DNA of 14,973 bases from Pseudomonadota bacterium (lineage in GTDB: Bacteria > Pseudomonadota > Gammaproteobacteria > Burkholderiales > Eutrophovitaceae). Shown here in pieces: positions 1 to 7,750 of the stretch; the first letter of the stretch is position 1; each line of letters starts with the position of its first letter. The stretch is from contig PAHB01000114.1 in assembly GCA_002704665.1 (NCBI GenBank), forward strand, positions 1 through 14,973. Reading direction: 5' to 3'. A program made the translations under genes and the position numbers. The notes under the pieces are model-generated. The model was not told the DNA's origin. It did no database searches and worked only from the letters and a program-made list of their open reading frames with translations.

Positions 1-27
1 AGATAATAATAATAGATTTTTTTTATC

Positions 28-55
28 TTGATAATAAGTATAAAAGGCATATAAT
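28..55 (+). promoter_or_regulatory. Predicted sigma70-type promoter for the LysR-parE operon
   Basis: A -35 like element TTGATA (28-33) and a perfect -10 TATAAT (50-55) are separated by 16 bases. This would place transcription start near position 62, about 25 bases before the LysR start codon. The DNA around it is very A/T rich, and an inverted repeat AGATAA (1-6) / TTATCT (23-28) lies just upstream and partly touches the -35. That repeat could be an operator or the tail of an upstream terminator. The promoter is inferred from sequence match only. Confidence 0.6.
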
Positions 56-86
56 TTATTCTTTTTGGGAATAAAGCGATTTTGGT

Positions 87-1070
87 ATGGATAGACTCCA
101 TTTAATGCAGGTTTTTACCCGAATAGTAGAGTCTGGGAGTTTTTCGGCCGTTGCAAAAGAAATGAATATGCTACAGCCAACTGTTAGTAAGCATATGAAT
201 GCTCTCGAAAATATACTGGGAGTTCGTTTGTTGAATCGGACAACCAGAAAATTATCGATTACTGATTCTGGTAAAGAATATTACCAAAGGGCCAAAAGAA
301 TTCTTGATGAAGTGCAAGAAATGGATGCGGAAATTACCAATTTGCAAAATAGCCCTACTGGAACCTTGAGAGTAAGTGCTCCGGCTGCTTTTGGTAGAAG
401 ATATCTGATTCCTTTGGTTTTTGAATTTAGAAAGCAATTCCCTGACTTAGCGATAGATTTGTCTCTAAAAGACCGATACGTGGATGTTGTCCAAGAAGGT
501 GTAGATGTTGCCATAAGAATGGGGGAGCTGGAGGATTCGTCTTTAATTGCTCGGCATGTCGGCAGTTTCGCAAGAATGTGCGTAGCTTCGCCAGATTATA
601 TTTCTAGTCACGGTAATCCGAGGGCACCGGACGATTTAAAAAAACACAACTGCATAACTTACTCATACAACACCTACACCTATTTTAGTTCCAGCAATGA
701 TTGGAATTTCGGTACGAGTAAAAAGCCAGAGCTTGTAAGGGTTTTCGGTGATTTTAAAGCTAACAGTGCCTTTGCAATAAGATCCGCTGCAAGAGATGGT
801 ATAGGAGTTGCAAATTTGCCGGCTTTTCTTCTGAGCGATGATTTAGAATCCGGGAGGCTACTCCATATACTGCCGGATTTCGGTCCAGCGCCGATGCGCA
901 TAAGTGCTGTATACCCATCCGGACGTTTGGTATCCCGAAAAGTAAAATTGTTCGTGGAGCATGTTGAGGACAAATTACTTAAAATTCCACTGTTACACCC
1001 GACACAGCCATTAAAGTTTATTCCCAGAATCAAAGGGAAGCCGGCGGTTGTCGCTAATCGCACGGGATAA
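87..1070 (+). CDS. LysR-family transcriptional regulator
   Basis: A 327-residue LysR-type DNA-binding regulator, a normal length for the family. The N-terminal winged helix-turn-helix spans about residues 1-60: it opens MDRLHLMQVF, then has a VESGSFSAVAKEM helix and a recognition helix around QPTVSKHMNALE, followed by LGVRLLNRTTRKLSITDSG. The effector-binding domain covers about 90-295, with the usual TGTLRVSAPAAFGRR beginning and a GVDVAIRMGELEDSSLIAR block. The start at 87 fits the conserved family N-terminus, although no good Shine-Dalgarno lies close by. The gene is not divergent from a target gene as many LysR genes are. It runs in the same direction as parE, which begins three bases after its stop. 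The effector and target genes cannot be read from sequence. Confidence 0.93.
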   Translation: MDRLHLMQVFTRIVESGSFSAVAKEMNMLQPTVSKHMNALENILGVRLLNRTTRKLSITDSGKEYYQRAKRILDEVQEMDAEITNLQNSPTGTLRVSAPAAFGRRYLIPLVFEFRKQFPDLAIDLSLKDRYVDVVQEGVDVAIRMGELEDSSLIARHVGSFARMCVASPDYISSHGNPRAPDDLKKHNCITYSYNTYTYFSSSNDWNFGTSKKPELVRVFGDFKANSAFAIRSAARDGIGVANLPAFLLSDDLESGRLLHILPDFGPAPMRISAVYPSGRLVSRKVKLFVEHVEDKLLKIPLLHPTQPLKFIPRIKGKPAVVANRTG

Positions 1071-1073
1071 CGC

Positions 1074-3062
1074 GTGAATCGTTCGAAACAAAATTATTCG
1101 GCTAAAGATATTGAGGTTCTAGAGGATCTTTCTCCTATTCTCCATAGGCCTGGTATGTATACTGATCCCTCCAATCCTAATCATGCCCTTATAGAGCTAA
1201 TTGATAATGCTGCAGATGAGGGTTTGGCTGGTTATGCGAACAAAATTTCCGTATTTTTTAAAGAAGACGGATCCGTAGAGGTAATCGATAACGGTAGAGG
1301 GATACCGATAGATATCCATCCCCAAAAAAAAATTCCAGCAGTACAAATGATTTTTACGACATTGCATTCGGGGGGTAAATTCCGAAAAACAGACGAAGAT
1401 TCCGTGTATCGTATAGCTGGTGGATTACATGGCGTTGGTGTATGTGTAACTAACGCTTTGGCGAAACGTTTGGAGGTTAATGTCAAACGGGAGGGTAAAG
1501 AGTTTAGTTTAGTTTTCGGGCCTAACGGAAAATTGAAGCAAGGCATGAAAATTATAGGCAATATAAATAAAAACGTGAGTGGTACCCGTATCCAATTTTG
1601 GCCTGATAACAAATATTTCGATTCTGAAAAATTTATAGAAAATGATATATCTATTTTGCTGAGAGCAAAGGCGATGCTCTTGCCTGGAGTAAAATTTTCG
1701 ATGGGGGTTGAGAAAGCCGGAAAATTAAAAACACAATCTTGGCATTTTCCAGATGGGGTAAAACAATATTTCAAAGCCACGGTTGAACTTAATGAGCAAG
1801 TCTCCGAGCCTTTTTTTGGAGAAAGATATGTTAGTAATGGCGAACAACGTGACCTAAATTTTTCACAGGGGGAGGGGTTATTATGGGCAATTAGTTGGTC
1901 GAATGAAGGAGAAATCTTAGGCGAATCATATGTGAATATGATACCAACTCGATTAGGAGGGACTCATGTCGCAGGGTTCAGGGATGGTATATACGCAGCC
2001 ATAAAAAAATTTATAGATTTGCATGCTATGGGTCAAAAGGGTTTAAAAATTACCCCGGATGATGTTTTTGCCCGCGTAAACTATGTACTGGCCTGTAAGC
2101 TTGTAGATCCCCAATTTAAAGGGCAGGTTAAAAACGAGCTAATCTCGAGAGAGGCAGTTCGGTTGGTTTCGCAAATGGTTCGCGATCCTCTTGAGCTCTG
2201 GTTAAATCAGCATGTAGCGGTAGGCAAAAAAATAGCAGACCTTGTGATACAGCAAGCACTGAATCGTGCAAAAAAAAATCAAAAAGTAGCGAAAAGAAAA
2301 ACCTCTGGAGTTGTAGTCCTACCGGGAAAGCTGACCGATTGTTCATCCGATGATTCAGAGCAAATTGAATTATTTATTGTGGAAGGTGACTCGGCTGGCG
2401 GATCAGCTAAAGCTGCCAGAGATAAGGAATTTCAGGCTATATTACCATTGAAAGGTAAACCAAAAAATACATGGCAAGAATCATCATCCGGACTGTACGG
2501 AAACAAGGAGATTGAAGCGATTGCATTGGCTATCGGCATAGAGCACCATACCGTCGAAGATAGTGTTGATATGACAAAATTACGTTATAAAAAAATTAAT
2601 ATCCTTGCTGATGCTGATGTGGATGGGGCTCATATTCAGGTTTTGTTACTTGCATTGTTTTTACGCCATTTTCCCAAGTTAATCATTGAAGGTCATATTT
2701 TTGTTGCACAACCTCCTTTGTATCGATTGGATGTGAAAGCTTTGAGTAAAGCTAAGCGTGAGAGGAAACTCTACGCTCTGGATGATGTAGAATTAGAAGC
2801 AATGGAAAACAAGCTATTAGAAGAAGGATGGCCAAAAGATGGTTGGTTAGTTAGCAGGTTCAAAGGATTAGGCGAGATGAGTCCGGAGCAACTTTGGGAA
2901 ACTACGCTAAATCCAGACACAAGAAGGATCTTGGGGGTATCTTTGCCGAGTAATGTTAGTAGTTCATATGATGCGTTTACCATGATGCTTGGGAAAGAGC
3001 ACGCGGCGCAAAGACGAAATTGGATGGAAACATATGGAAATATTGTTGATCAGGAGTTTTGA
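1074..3062 (+). CDS. parE: DNA topoisomerase IV subunit B (ATPase subunit)
   Basis: ParE supplies ATP hydrolysis and the TOPRIM half of topoisomerase IV, which decatenates daughter chromosomes with ParC. The protein is 662 residues, slightly longer than E. coli ParE (630). The GHKL ATPase shows ELIDNAADEG (Glu41, Asn45), DNGRGIP, and GGLHGVGVCVTNAL as the ATP lid. The TOPRIM domain has EGDSAGGSAK (437-446), the metal-binding DADVDG (513-518) and the C-terminal RFKGLGEMSPEQLWETT. DADVDGAHIQ differs from the DADSDG of enteric ParE and resembles betaproteobacterial ParE. GyrB was considered, but the length, KPKNTW motif and parC downstream favour ParE. The start is GTG three bases after the LysR stop; translation probably depends on coupling, because upstream there is only a weak GGGAT. 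Confidence 0.95.
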   Translation: MNRSKQNYSAKDIEVLEDLSPILHRPGMYTDPSNPNHALIELIDNAADEGLAGYANKISVFFKEDGSVEVIDNGRGIPIDIHPQKKIPAVQMIFTTLHSGGKFRKTDEDSVYRIAGGLHGVGVCVTNALAKRLEVNVKREGKEFSLVFGPNGKLKQGMKIIGNINKNVSGTRIQFWPDNKYFDSEKFIENDISILLRAKAMLLPGVKFSMGVEKAGKLKTQSWHFPDGVKQYFKATVELNEQVSEPFFGERYVSNGEQRDLNFSQGEGLLWAISWSNEGEILGESYVNMIPTRLGGTHVAGFRDGIYAAIKKFIDLHAMGQKGLKITPDDVFARVNYVLACKLVDPQFKGQVKNELISREAVRLVSQMVRDPLELWLNQHVAVGKKIADLVIQQALNRAKKNQKVAKRKTSGVVVLPGKLTDCSSDDSEQIELFIVEGDSAGGSAKAARDKEFQAILPLKGKPKNTWQESSSGLYGNKEIEAIALAIGIEHHTVEDSVDMTKLRYKKINILADADVDGAHIQVLLLALFLRHFPKLIIEGHIFVAQPPLYRLDVKALSKAKRERKLYALDDVELEAMENKLLEEGWPKDGWLVSRFKGLGEMSPEQLWETTLNPDTRRILGVSLPSNVSSSYDAFTMMLGKEHAAQRRNWMETYGNIVDQEF

Positions 3063-3076
3063 TCTATTATTAGAAA

Positions 3077-3084
3077 GAGGTGAT
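3077..3084 (+). promoter_or_regulatory. Very strong Shine-Dalgarno site of the exported-protein gene
   Basis: GAGGTGAT matches the 16S rRNA anti-Shine-Dalgarno over eight consecutive bases and sits at a good distance from the ATG at 3090. Most other genes in the window have weak sites, so this small gene in the middle of the topoisomerase IV operon may be translated more strongly than its neighbours. It also fixes the start of that gene. Confidence 0.75.
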
Positions 3085-3089
3085 TTCAA

Positions 3090-3503
3090 ATGAAACAAAG
3101 TTGTATTTACTTGTTGTTTCTTTTTTTTATTGCTAATGCCTCGGCTGGTGCCGTTACTCGTTATGGGGTGTTCGATGATGCGGGTAAGCATTTGGAGACA
3201 TCTGACCAGATTAAGCACGGTCAAAAAATATCACTGGGATTCTGTTTTTCGTTAAAAGTAGATACCGATGAAACAAAATTGACCCTTGTTGAAACCGTTG
3301 TTCATCCCCTAATAACTAAATCGAATGGTATTGAATCGATAGGACACAGTGTTCCAAGGAAATATCCAGTTCACAACAAAAAAGTGGAGGGCTGCGCGAT
3401 ATATCAGGCAGAGAGGGCAGAAGACTTGGTGTCTGGCGAATGGGATTTTTCCATAAGTCAAAATGGTATTGACCTCGTAAACAAAAAGTTTCGCGTTTAT
3501 TAG
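3090..3503 (+). CDS. Small exported protein, probable DUF3859 family
   Basis: A 137-residue protein of unknown function. It has a clear Sec signal peptide: MKQ, a hydrophobic core at about residues 6-15, then an ASA cleavage motif with likely cutting after Ala19. The mature part is about 118 residues, predicted mostly beta strand, with two cysteines (Cys52, Cys102) that could form a disulfide in the periplasm. The pattern VTRYGVFD, a mid-protein LTLVETVVHP and a C-terminal SGEWDFSISQNG ending in KKFRVY fits my memory of the DUF3859 profile; a profile search was not possible. It sits between parE (27 bases upstream) and parC, and its own Shine-Dalgarno is excellent. Nothing in its sequence suggests contact with DNA or the topoisomerase. 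Sharing the operon may reflect co-expression only. Confidence 0.85.
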   Translation: MKQSCIYLLFLFFIANASAGAVTRYGVFDDAGKHLETSDQIKHGQKISLGFCFSLKVDTDETKLTLVETVVHPLITKSNGIESIGHSVPRKYPVHNKKVEGCAIYQAERAEDLVSGEWDFSISQNGIDLVNKKFRVY

Positions 3504-3520
3504 TAAGAAAATTGCGAAAC
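3488..3520 (+). repeat. Inverted repeat across the stop codon before parC
   Basis: GTTTCGC (3488-3494) and GCGAAAC (3514-3520) are perfect 7-base complements with a 19-base loop that contains the TAG stop of the exported-protein gene. No T run follows the second arm, so it does not look like an intrinsic terminator. It could be an RNA processing or attenuation element inside the operon, or chance. Confidence 0.4.
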
Positions 3521-3561
3521 CCAATGGTTTTGACGTCTTGAAAAGAAAGAAAAATTTTAAA

Positions 3562-5964
3562 ATGGCAACACAAGATGAGTTGTTTAAAACAAGTAGAATT
3601 AGAGCTGTTAATAAAAGAAAAATAAAGAAAACTAATACAGTTTCGGTAAAGTCGTTGGACCCTTCTGAGTTTGCTCCGATTTCCGGAGCACTAGACGACG
3701 TATTGTCTCTTGCCAGGTATGCATCAACGAGGTACCTGCAGTATGCTATTGCAACTGTAAAGGATAGAGCGCTGCCCAGAATAGCAGATGGGCAAAAACC
3801 GGTTCAGGCTCGAATAATGTATGCAATGTGGGAGATGAGTGCGTTATCTGTCAACTCCAGAAAAAAATCTGCTCGCGTGGTCGGGGATGTTTTGGGTAAG
3901 TTCCATCCTCATGGCGACGCCTCCGTATATGATGCGATGGTTAGAATGTCTCAGGATTTTACTTTGAGATATCCGTTAATTGATGGTGAAGGTAATTTTG
4001 GTTCTCGTGATGGTGATGATGCTGCAGCAATGAGATACACGGAGGCTAGGTTGACAAGTTTTGCGGGAATTTTGCTTTCGGAGCTTAATCAAGGAACCGT
4101 GAATTTTGCTCCAAATTATGATGGCAGCATTTTAGAGCCAAATGTGTTGCCGGCGAGGTTGCCTGTGCTTCTTCTAAACGGAGCCTCTGGAATAGCTGTC
4201 GGAATGGCAACAGATATTCCCAGCCATAACATTGTTGAAGTTGGGAAAGCACTTATATCGCTAATAAAAAAACCTAATCGGTCGATCAGGCAACTAGTGT
4301 CTACAATCAAAGGGCCAGATTTTCCCGGTGGTGGGCAAATAATCACATCAACGCAAGATATCTTGCAGGTTTATGAAACGGGTCGTGGAAGCATAAGAGT
4401 TAGGGCATCTTGGAGGGTGGAAAAACTGTCCAGAGGACAGTGGCAAATTGTGGTTCACGAACTTCCTCCAGGAACTTCGGCACGGCGCGTACTTGAGGAA
4501 ATCGAGACTATAACCAGTCCGCAATTAAAGCCCGGCAGAAAAGCGCTAACTATCGAACAACAAAAAGAGAAACAATTGATGCTGAATATGCTTGATCGTG
4601 TTCGGGATGAATCAGATCGAAACAATCCAATACGTTTAGTATTTGAGCCGAAAAGTTCGCGGATAAAAGATTCTGATTTTATAAATCTACTTCTTAGTAA
4701 GACCACTTTAGAAACCAATGTCTCCATTAATTTAGTCACGATTGGTTTAGATGGAAAGCCGAAAAACAAAAATCTGAAGGAAATTTTGTTGGAGTGGTTA
4801 GATTTTAGATTCACCACAGTTGAGAGAAGGACACGACATGATTTAGATAAAGTTAACGGTCGAATTCACCTTCTTGAGGGTCGGCTTACAGTTTTGTTAA
4901 ATGTGGATGATGTAATTAAAGTGATCAGGGAATCTGAAAATCCAAAAAAAGATCTCATGGATATCTTTAAACTGACGGCTATACAAGCTGGCGATATTTT
5001 AGAAATCAGGCTTAGGCAATTGGCGAAGCTCGAACATATTAAGTTAGAGAAAGAGCTGAAAGGTCTGAGGCAAAACAAACGATACTTGAGCAAAATTCTT
5101 AAAAATCGAGGTATTCTAGAGAAATCGGTAGCTGAGGAAATTGCCGGAGATGTAAGTGCATTTGGTGACAAAAGAAGAACACTTGTAGAAGTGGCTGATA
5201 GAGCAGTGATAGAGACTCCAGTGATTGATGAACCGGTTACGGTAATATTTTCAAGTAAGGGTTGGATTAAATGTCGCCAAGGTTGGGAGGTTGACAGGAA
5301 TTCATTAACCTTCAAAGAAGGGGACTCTCTGGCTGCGTTTCTAAAATTAAAAACCACAAATCCGGTGGTTTTTCTGGATTCAAAAGGACGCTCATATTGC
5401 TTAAACATAGAGCAGCTTCCCTCAGGTCGTGGAGATGGTTTGCCTGTATCTTCGCTGGTTGACGTGCAAGATGGAGCACATATAATTTTTTGCGTGTCGG
5501 GATCAGAACAAACAAGATTTCTTGTTTGTTCTGATGCGGGTTACGGATTTTTATCTACCCTTTCTAATATGGTCACTAATAGGCGGTCTGGACGAGAATT
5601 TATGTCTTTGGGATTAGGTGAAAAAATGCTCGCTCCTGTCAAAGTCGAAGAGGGGGCTAGTAATTATGTCGCGACAATTTCAAGCAAATCTCGTTTATTA
5701 ATTTTCTCTATAAACGAGATTAAAACGATGGTAAAGGGACGCGGAATGATATTAATGGGTTTGCATGAGGGGGAAACGTTAGTTGCATCGGCAGTTATTT
5801 CAAATCTTAAGCTTACAGTTTCAGGCGTAGGTATTCGAAGTAAAAAAAATAAAGAGATCTCGCTTAAAGGCGATAAGTTATCGCACTTTTTGGGAAGGAG
5901 AGCGCGAATGGGGAGAACTTTACCTCAAAAATTAAAGTCCGTCATAAAATTGGTGGAGAATTAA
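3562..5964 (+). CDS. parC: DNA topoisomerase IV subunit A (DNA breakage-reunion subunit)
   Basis: ParC cuts and rejoins DNA in topoisomerase IV. From the ATG at 3562 it has 800 residues, longer than E. coli ParC (752). The winged-helix domain contains KSARVVGDVLGKFHPHGD, and the catalytic tyrosine is Tyr159 in AAMRYTEARLT. The tower and coiled-coil region includes ILEIRLRQLAKLE, and a C-terminal beta-pinwheel follows from about 490. A KPGRKALTIEQQ segment and the following RDES block resemble betaproteobacterial ParC. Where E. coli ParC has Ser80 this protein has Ala120, while the downstream acidic residue is kept (Asp124). I chose ATG 3562, which begins MATQDELF and has a purine-rich AAGAAAGA before it. 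An in-frame TTG at 3538 would add eight basic residues but has no ribosome binding site. parE lies one gene upstream. Confidence 0.94.
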   Translation: MATQDELFKTSRIRAVNKRKIKKTNTVSVKSLDPSEFAPISGALDDVLSLARYASTRYLQYAIATVKDRALPRIADGQKPVQARIMYAMWEMSALSVNSRKKSARVVGDVLGKFHPHGDASVYDAMVRMSQDFTLRYPLIDGEGNFGSRDGDDAAAMRYTEARLTSFAGILLSELNQGTVNFAPNYDGSILEPNVLPARLPVLLLNGASGIAVGMATDIPSHNIVEVGKALISLIKKPNRSIRQLVSTIKGPDFPGGGQIITSTQDILQVYETGRGSIRVRASWRVEKLSRGQWQIVVHELPPGTSARRVLEEIETITSPQLKPGRKALTIEQQKEKQLMLNMLDRVRDESDRNNPIRLVFEPKSSRIKDSDFINLLLSKTTLETNVSINLVTIGLDGKPKNKNLKEILLEWLDFRFTTVERRTRHDLDKVNGRIHLLEGRLTVLLNVDDVIKVIRESENPKKDLMDIFKLTAIQAGDILEIRLRQLAKLEHIKLEKELKGLRQNKRYLSKILKNRGILEKSVAEEIAGDVSAFGDKRRTLVEVADRAVIETPVIDEPVTVIFSSKGWIKCRQGWEVDRNSLTFKEGDSLAAFLKLKTTNPVVFLDSKGRSYCLNIEQLPSGRGDGLPVSSLVDVQDGAHIIFCVSGSEQTRFLVCSDAGYGFLSTLSNMVTNRRSGREFMSLGLGEKMLAPVKVEEGASNYVATISSKSRLLIFSINEIKTMVKGRGMILMGLHEGETLVASAVISNLKLTVSGVGIRSKKNKEISLKGDKLSHFLGRRARMGRTLPQKLKSVIKLVEN

Positions 5965-5973
5965 CTGGGTCGG

Positions 5974-5995
5974 AGGCATTACGCCTATATTTTTT
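5974..5995 (+). terminator. Possible weak intrinsic terminator after parC
   Basis: Ten bases past the parC stop, AGGC (5974-5977) and GCCT (5983-5986) form a 4-bp stem with a 5-base loop, followed by ATATTTTTT. The position and T-rich tail suit a terminator, but the stem is short. TATATT at 5986-5991 could equally be part of a promoter for the next gene. Confidence 0.3.
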
Positions 5996-6002
5996 CATAA
6001 TG

Positions 6003-6027
6003 AAGCGATTTTTTTGGTTAAGATCGC
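6003..6027 (+). repeat. Hairpin in the leader of the GMC dehydrogenase gene
   Basis: GCGATTTT (6005-6012) can pair with AAGATCGC (6020-6027): eight pairs, one of them G-U, around a 7-base loop. No T run follows. The left arm with its flank (AAGCGATTTT, then TTGGT) also occurs just before the LysR start at 74-86, without the right arm. It could be an RNA structure or an operator; function is unknown. Confidence 0.4.
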
Positions 6028-6069
6028 ATGATAGGTATTTCGCTGTCAGAGTAAACTACAGGGTTGGAC

Positions 6070-7689
6070 ATGAGACAAAAAATTTCAGGGTATGATTACG
6101 TTATCGTTGGTGGAGGTTCTGCCGGTTGTCTTTTGGCAAATCGGCTTTCAAAGAATCCCCAAATAAAAGTTTTGCTTCTAGAGGCTGGGGACTCAGACGA
6201 TTATTTTTGGATTCCTATTCCAGTCGGATATCTTTATACCATAGGTAATCCTAGGACTGATTGGTGTTTTAAAACAGAACCAGATGAGGGATTAAACGGG
6301 CGATCCCTAGGATATGCTAGAGGAAAGGTGATGGGAGGATGTACGTCGATTAATGCCATGATTTACATGCGAGGACAAAGATCAGACTACGATCATTGGA
6401 ATGCCTTGGGGAACAAAGGGTGGAGTTGGGATGAAGTCCTTCCTTATTTTAAGGTCATGGAGGATTATGTCCATGGGTCAAATGAGTATCATGGCCATGC
6501 AGGAGAGTTGCCTGTTCAAGAGAGGCGGGTAAATTGGGAGGTTCTGGATGCGTGGAGGGATGCGGCGGCAGAAGTAGGTATTCCGAAGATTAAGGAGTTC
6601 AATACTGGCGATAATTTTGGCAATGCGTATTTTCAAATGAATCAGAGAAATGGTGTTCGTTGGAACGCGGTTCGGGCATTTTTGTGGCCTATTAAAAAAC
6701 GACAAAATCTAACTATTATGAAAAACACACATGTTGAAAGATTTATACTTGATACTCAACATCAAAAGAAGCGGGTTATTGGGGTCGATTGTGTGGAAAA
6801 AAACCGAGGGAAATTTAACGTCGAGATTGGTTCTGAATTAATACTGAGTGCCGGAAGCATTGGCAGTCCTCATATATTGGAACTTTCCGGAGTTGGTGAT
6901 GGAGAACTGTCGAAGCGTCTGGGAATACCGCTAATTCATAAATTAGATGGTGTCGGAAAGAACCTCCAAGACCATCTGCAAATCCGATTACAATACAAGG
7001 TAAAAAATACAATAACGTTGAACGATCGAGTCAATAGCATTGCCGGAAAAATAAAAATGGGATTGGAATACTTTATGTTTCACACAGGGCCTTTGACTAT
7101 GCCACCTTCTCAACTGGGAGCTTTTGCAAAAAGTGACGAGTCTCAAAATTCGGCTAATATTGAGTGGCATGTCCAACCTCTTTCATTAGATAAGTTTGGA
7201 GAACCGTTACACTCATTCTCGGCTATCACGCCTTCGGTTTGTAATCTCCGACCTACCAGTAGAGGACAGGTTTCAGCGATCAGTTTAGATCCTTTAGAGC
7301 ATCCCCGGATCAAAATGAATTACTTGTCAACAAGAGAGGATAAAAACGTCGCTGTTGATTCTATCCGGCTTACTCGAAAAATTATGAAAGCAAAGGCGCT
7401 TCAGCCTTTCTGTCCAGAGGAATTTCAGCCAGGTCTCAGTTTTGAAAATGAGGAAGAGTTGATTAGCGCAGCAGGAGATCTTGGTTCGACAATTTTTCAT
7501 CCGGTAGGGACATGTAAAATGGGAAGCGATAAGTCAGCAGTGGTGAGTGATAGGTTGCTGGTTCATGGAATGGAAAACCTGCGAATTATAGATGCCTCCG
7601 TAATGCCTACGATCACATCGGGAAACACTAATGCGCCCACCATGATGATAGCTGAAAAAGGTGCTGAATTTATCTTGCAGGATAGGTAG
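6070..7689 (+). CDS. GMC-family FAD-dependent oxidoreductase (choline/alcohol dehydrogenase-like)
   Basis: A flavoprotein of 539 residues that oxidises an alcohol; the substrate is not readable from sequence. The N-terminal Rossmann FAD site is YVIVGGGSAGCLLANRLS (about 10-27), followed by LLLEAGD. The GMC signature is GKVMGGCTSINAMIYMRG near residues 89-106. A second family signature, SAGSIGSPHILELSGVG, lies mid-protein. The catalytic base region is HPVGTCKMG starting at His477, and the closing motif is GNTNAPTMMIAEKGAE from residue 518. Closest in style to choline dehydrogenase BetA and the alcohol dehydrogenase AlkJ, but no betaine aldehyde dehydrogenase or betI is adjacent, so a betA name is not justified. 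Cytoplasmic or membrane-associated; no signal peptide. ATG 6070 is preferred over TTG 6064 because the AGGG at about 6060-6063 has proper spacing only for the ATG. Likely a single-gene unit. Confidence 0.92.
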   Translation: MRQKISGYDYVIVGGGSAGCLLANRLSKNPQIKVLLLEAGDSDDYFWIPIPVGYLYTIGNPRTDWCFKTEPDEGLNGRSLGYARGKVMGGCTSINAMIYMRGQRSDYDHWNALGNKGWSWDEVLPYFKVMEDYVHGSNEYHGHAGELPVQERRVNWEVLDAWRDAAAEVGIPKIKEFNTGDNFGNAYFQMNQRNGVRWNAVRAFLWPIKKRQNLTIMKNTHVERFILDTQHQKKRVIGVDCVEKNRGKFNVEIGSELILSAGSIGSPHILELSGVGDGELSKRLGIPLIHKLDGVGKNLQDHLQIRLQYKVKNTITLNDRVNSIAGKIKMGLEYFMFHTGPLTMPPSQLGAFAKSDESQNSANIEWHVQPLSLDKFGEPLHSFSAITPSVCNLRPTSRGQVSAISLDPLEHPRIKMNYLSTREDKNVAVDSIRLTRKIMKAKALQPFCPEEFQPGLSFENEEELISAAGDLGSTIFHPVGTCKMGSDKSAVVSDRLLVHGMENLRIIDASVMPTITSGNTNAPTMMIAEKGAEFILQDR

Positions 7690-7750
7690 CTGGTCTACTT
7701 GGTCGCGCCAGTGATTCAGCGAGTGAGATGGTATTTTTGGGAATTCTTAG

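Noticed and set aside
1232..1780. A 182-residue minus-strand open frame inside parE, and a 180-residue one inside parC (4866-5408)
   Set aside because: Both lie fully antisense to strongly conserved genes and their translations look like antisense composition (rich in Ser, Phe and Pro) with no domain.
3538..3561. TTG start for parC adding eight residues (MKRKKNFK)
   Set aside because: No ribosome binding site precedes the TTG, and an ATG eight codons later starts a more typical N-terminus. The TTG remains possible.
6064..6069. TTG start for the GMC dehydrogenase two codons earlier
   Set aside because: The AGGG upstream would be directly against the TTG, whereas it is well spaced for the ATG at 6070.
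7690..7750. CTGG/CCAG pairing after the dehydrogenase gene as terminator
   Set aside because: The stem is only four to five pairs with a long loop and no T run directly after it.
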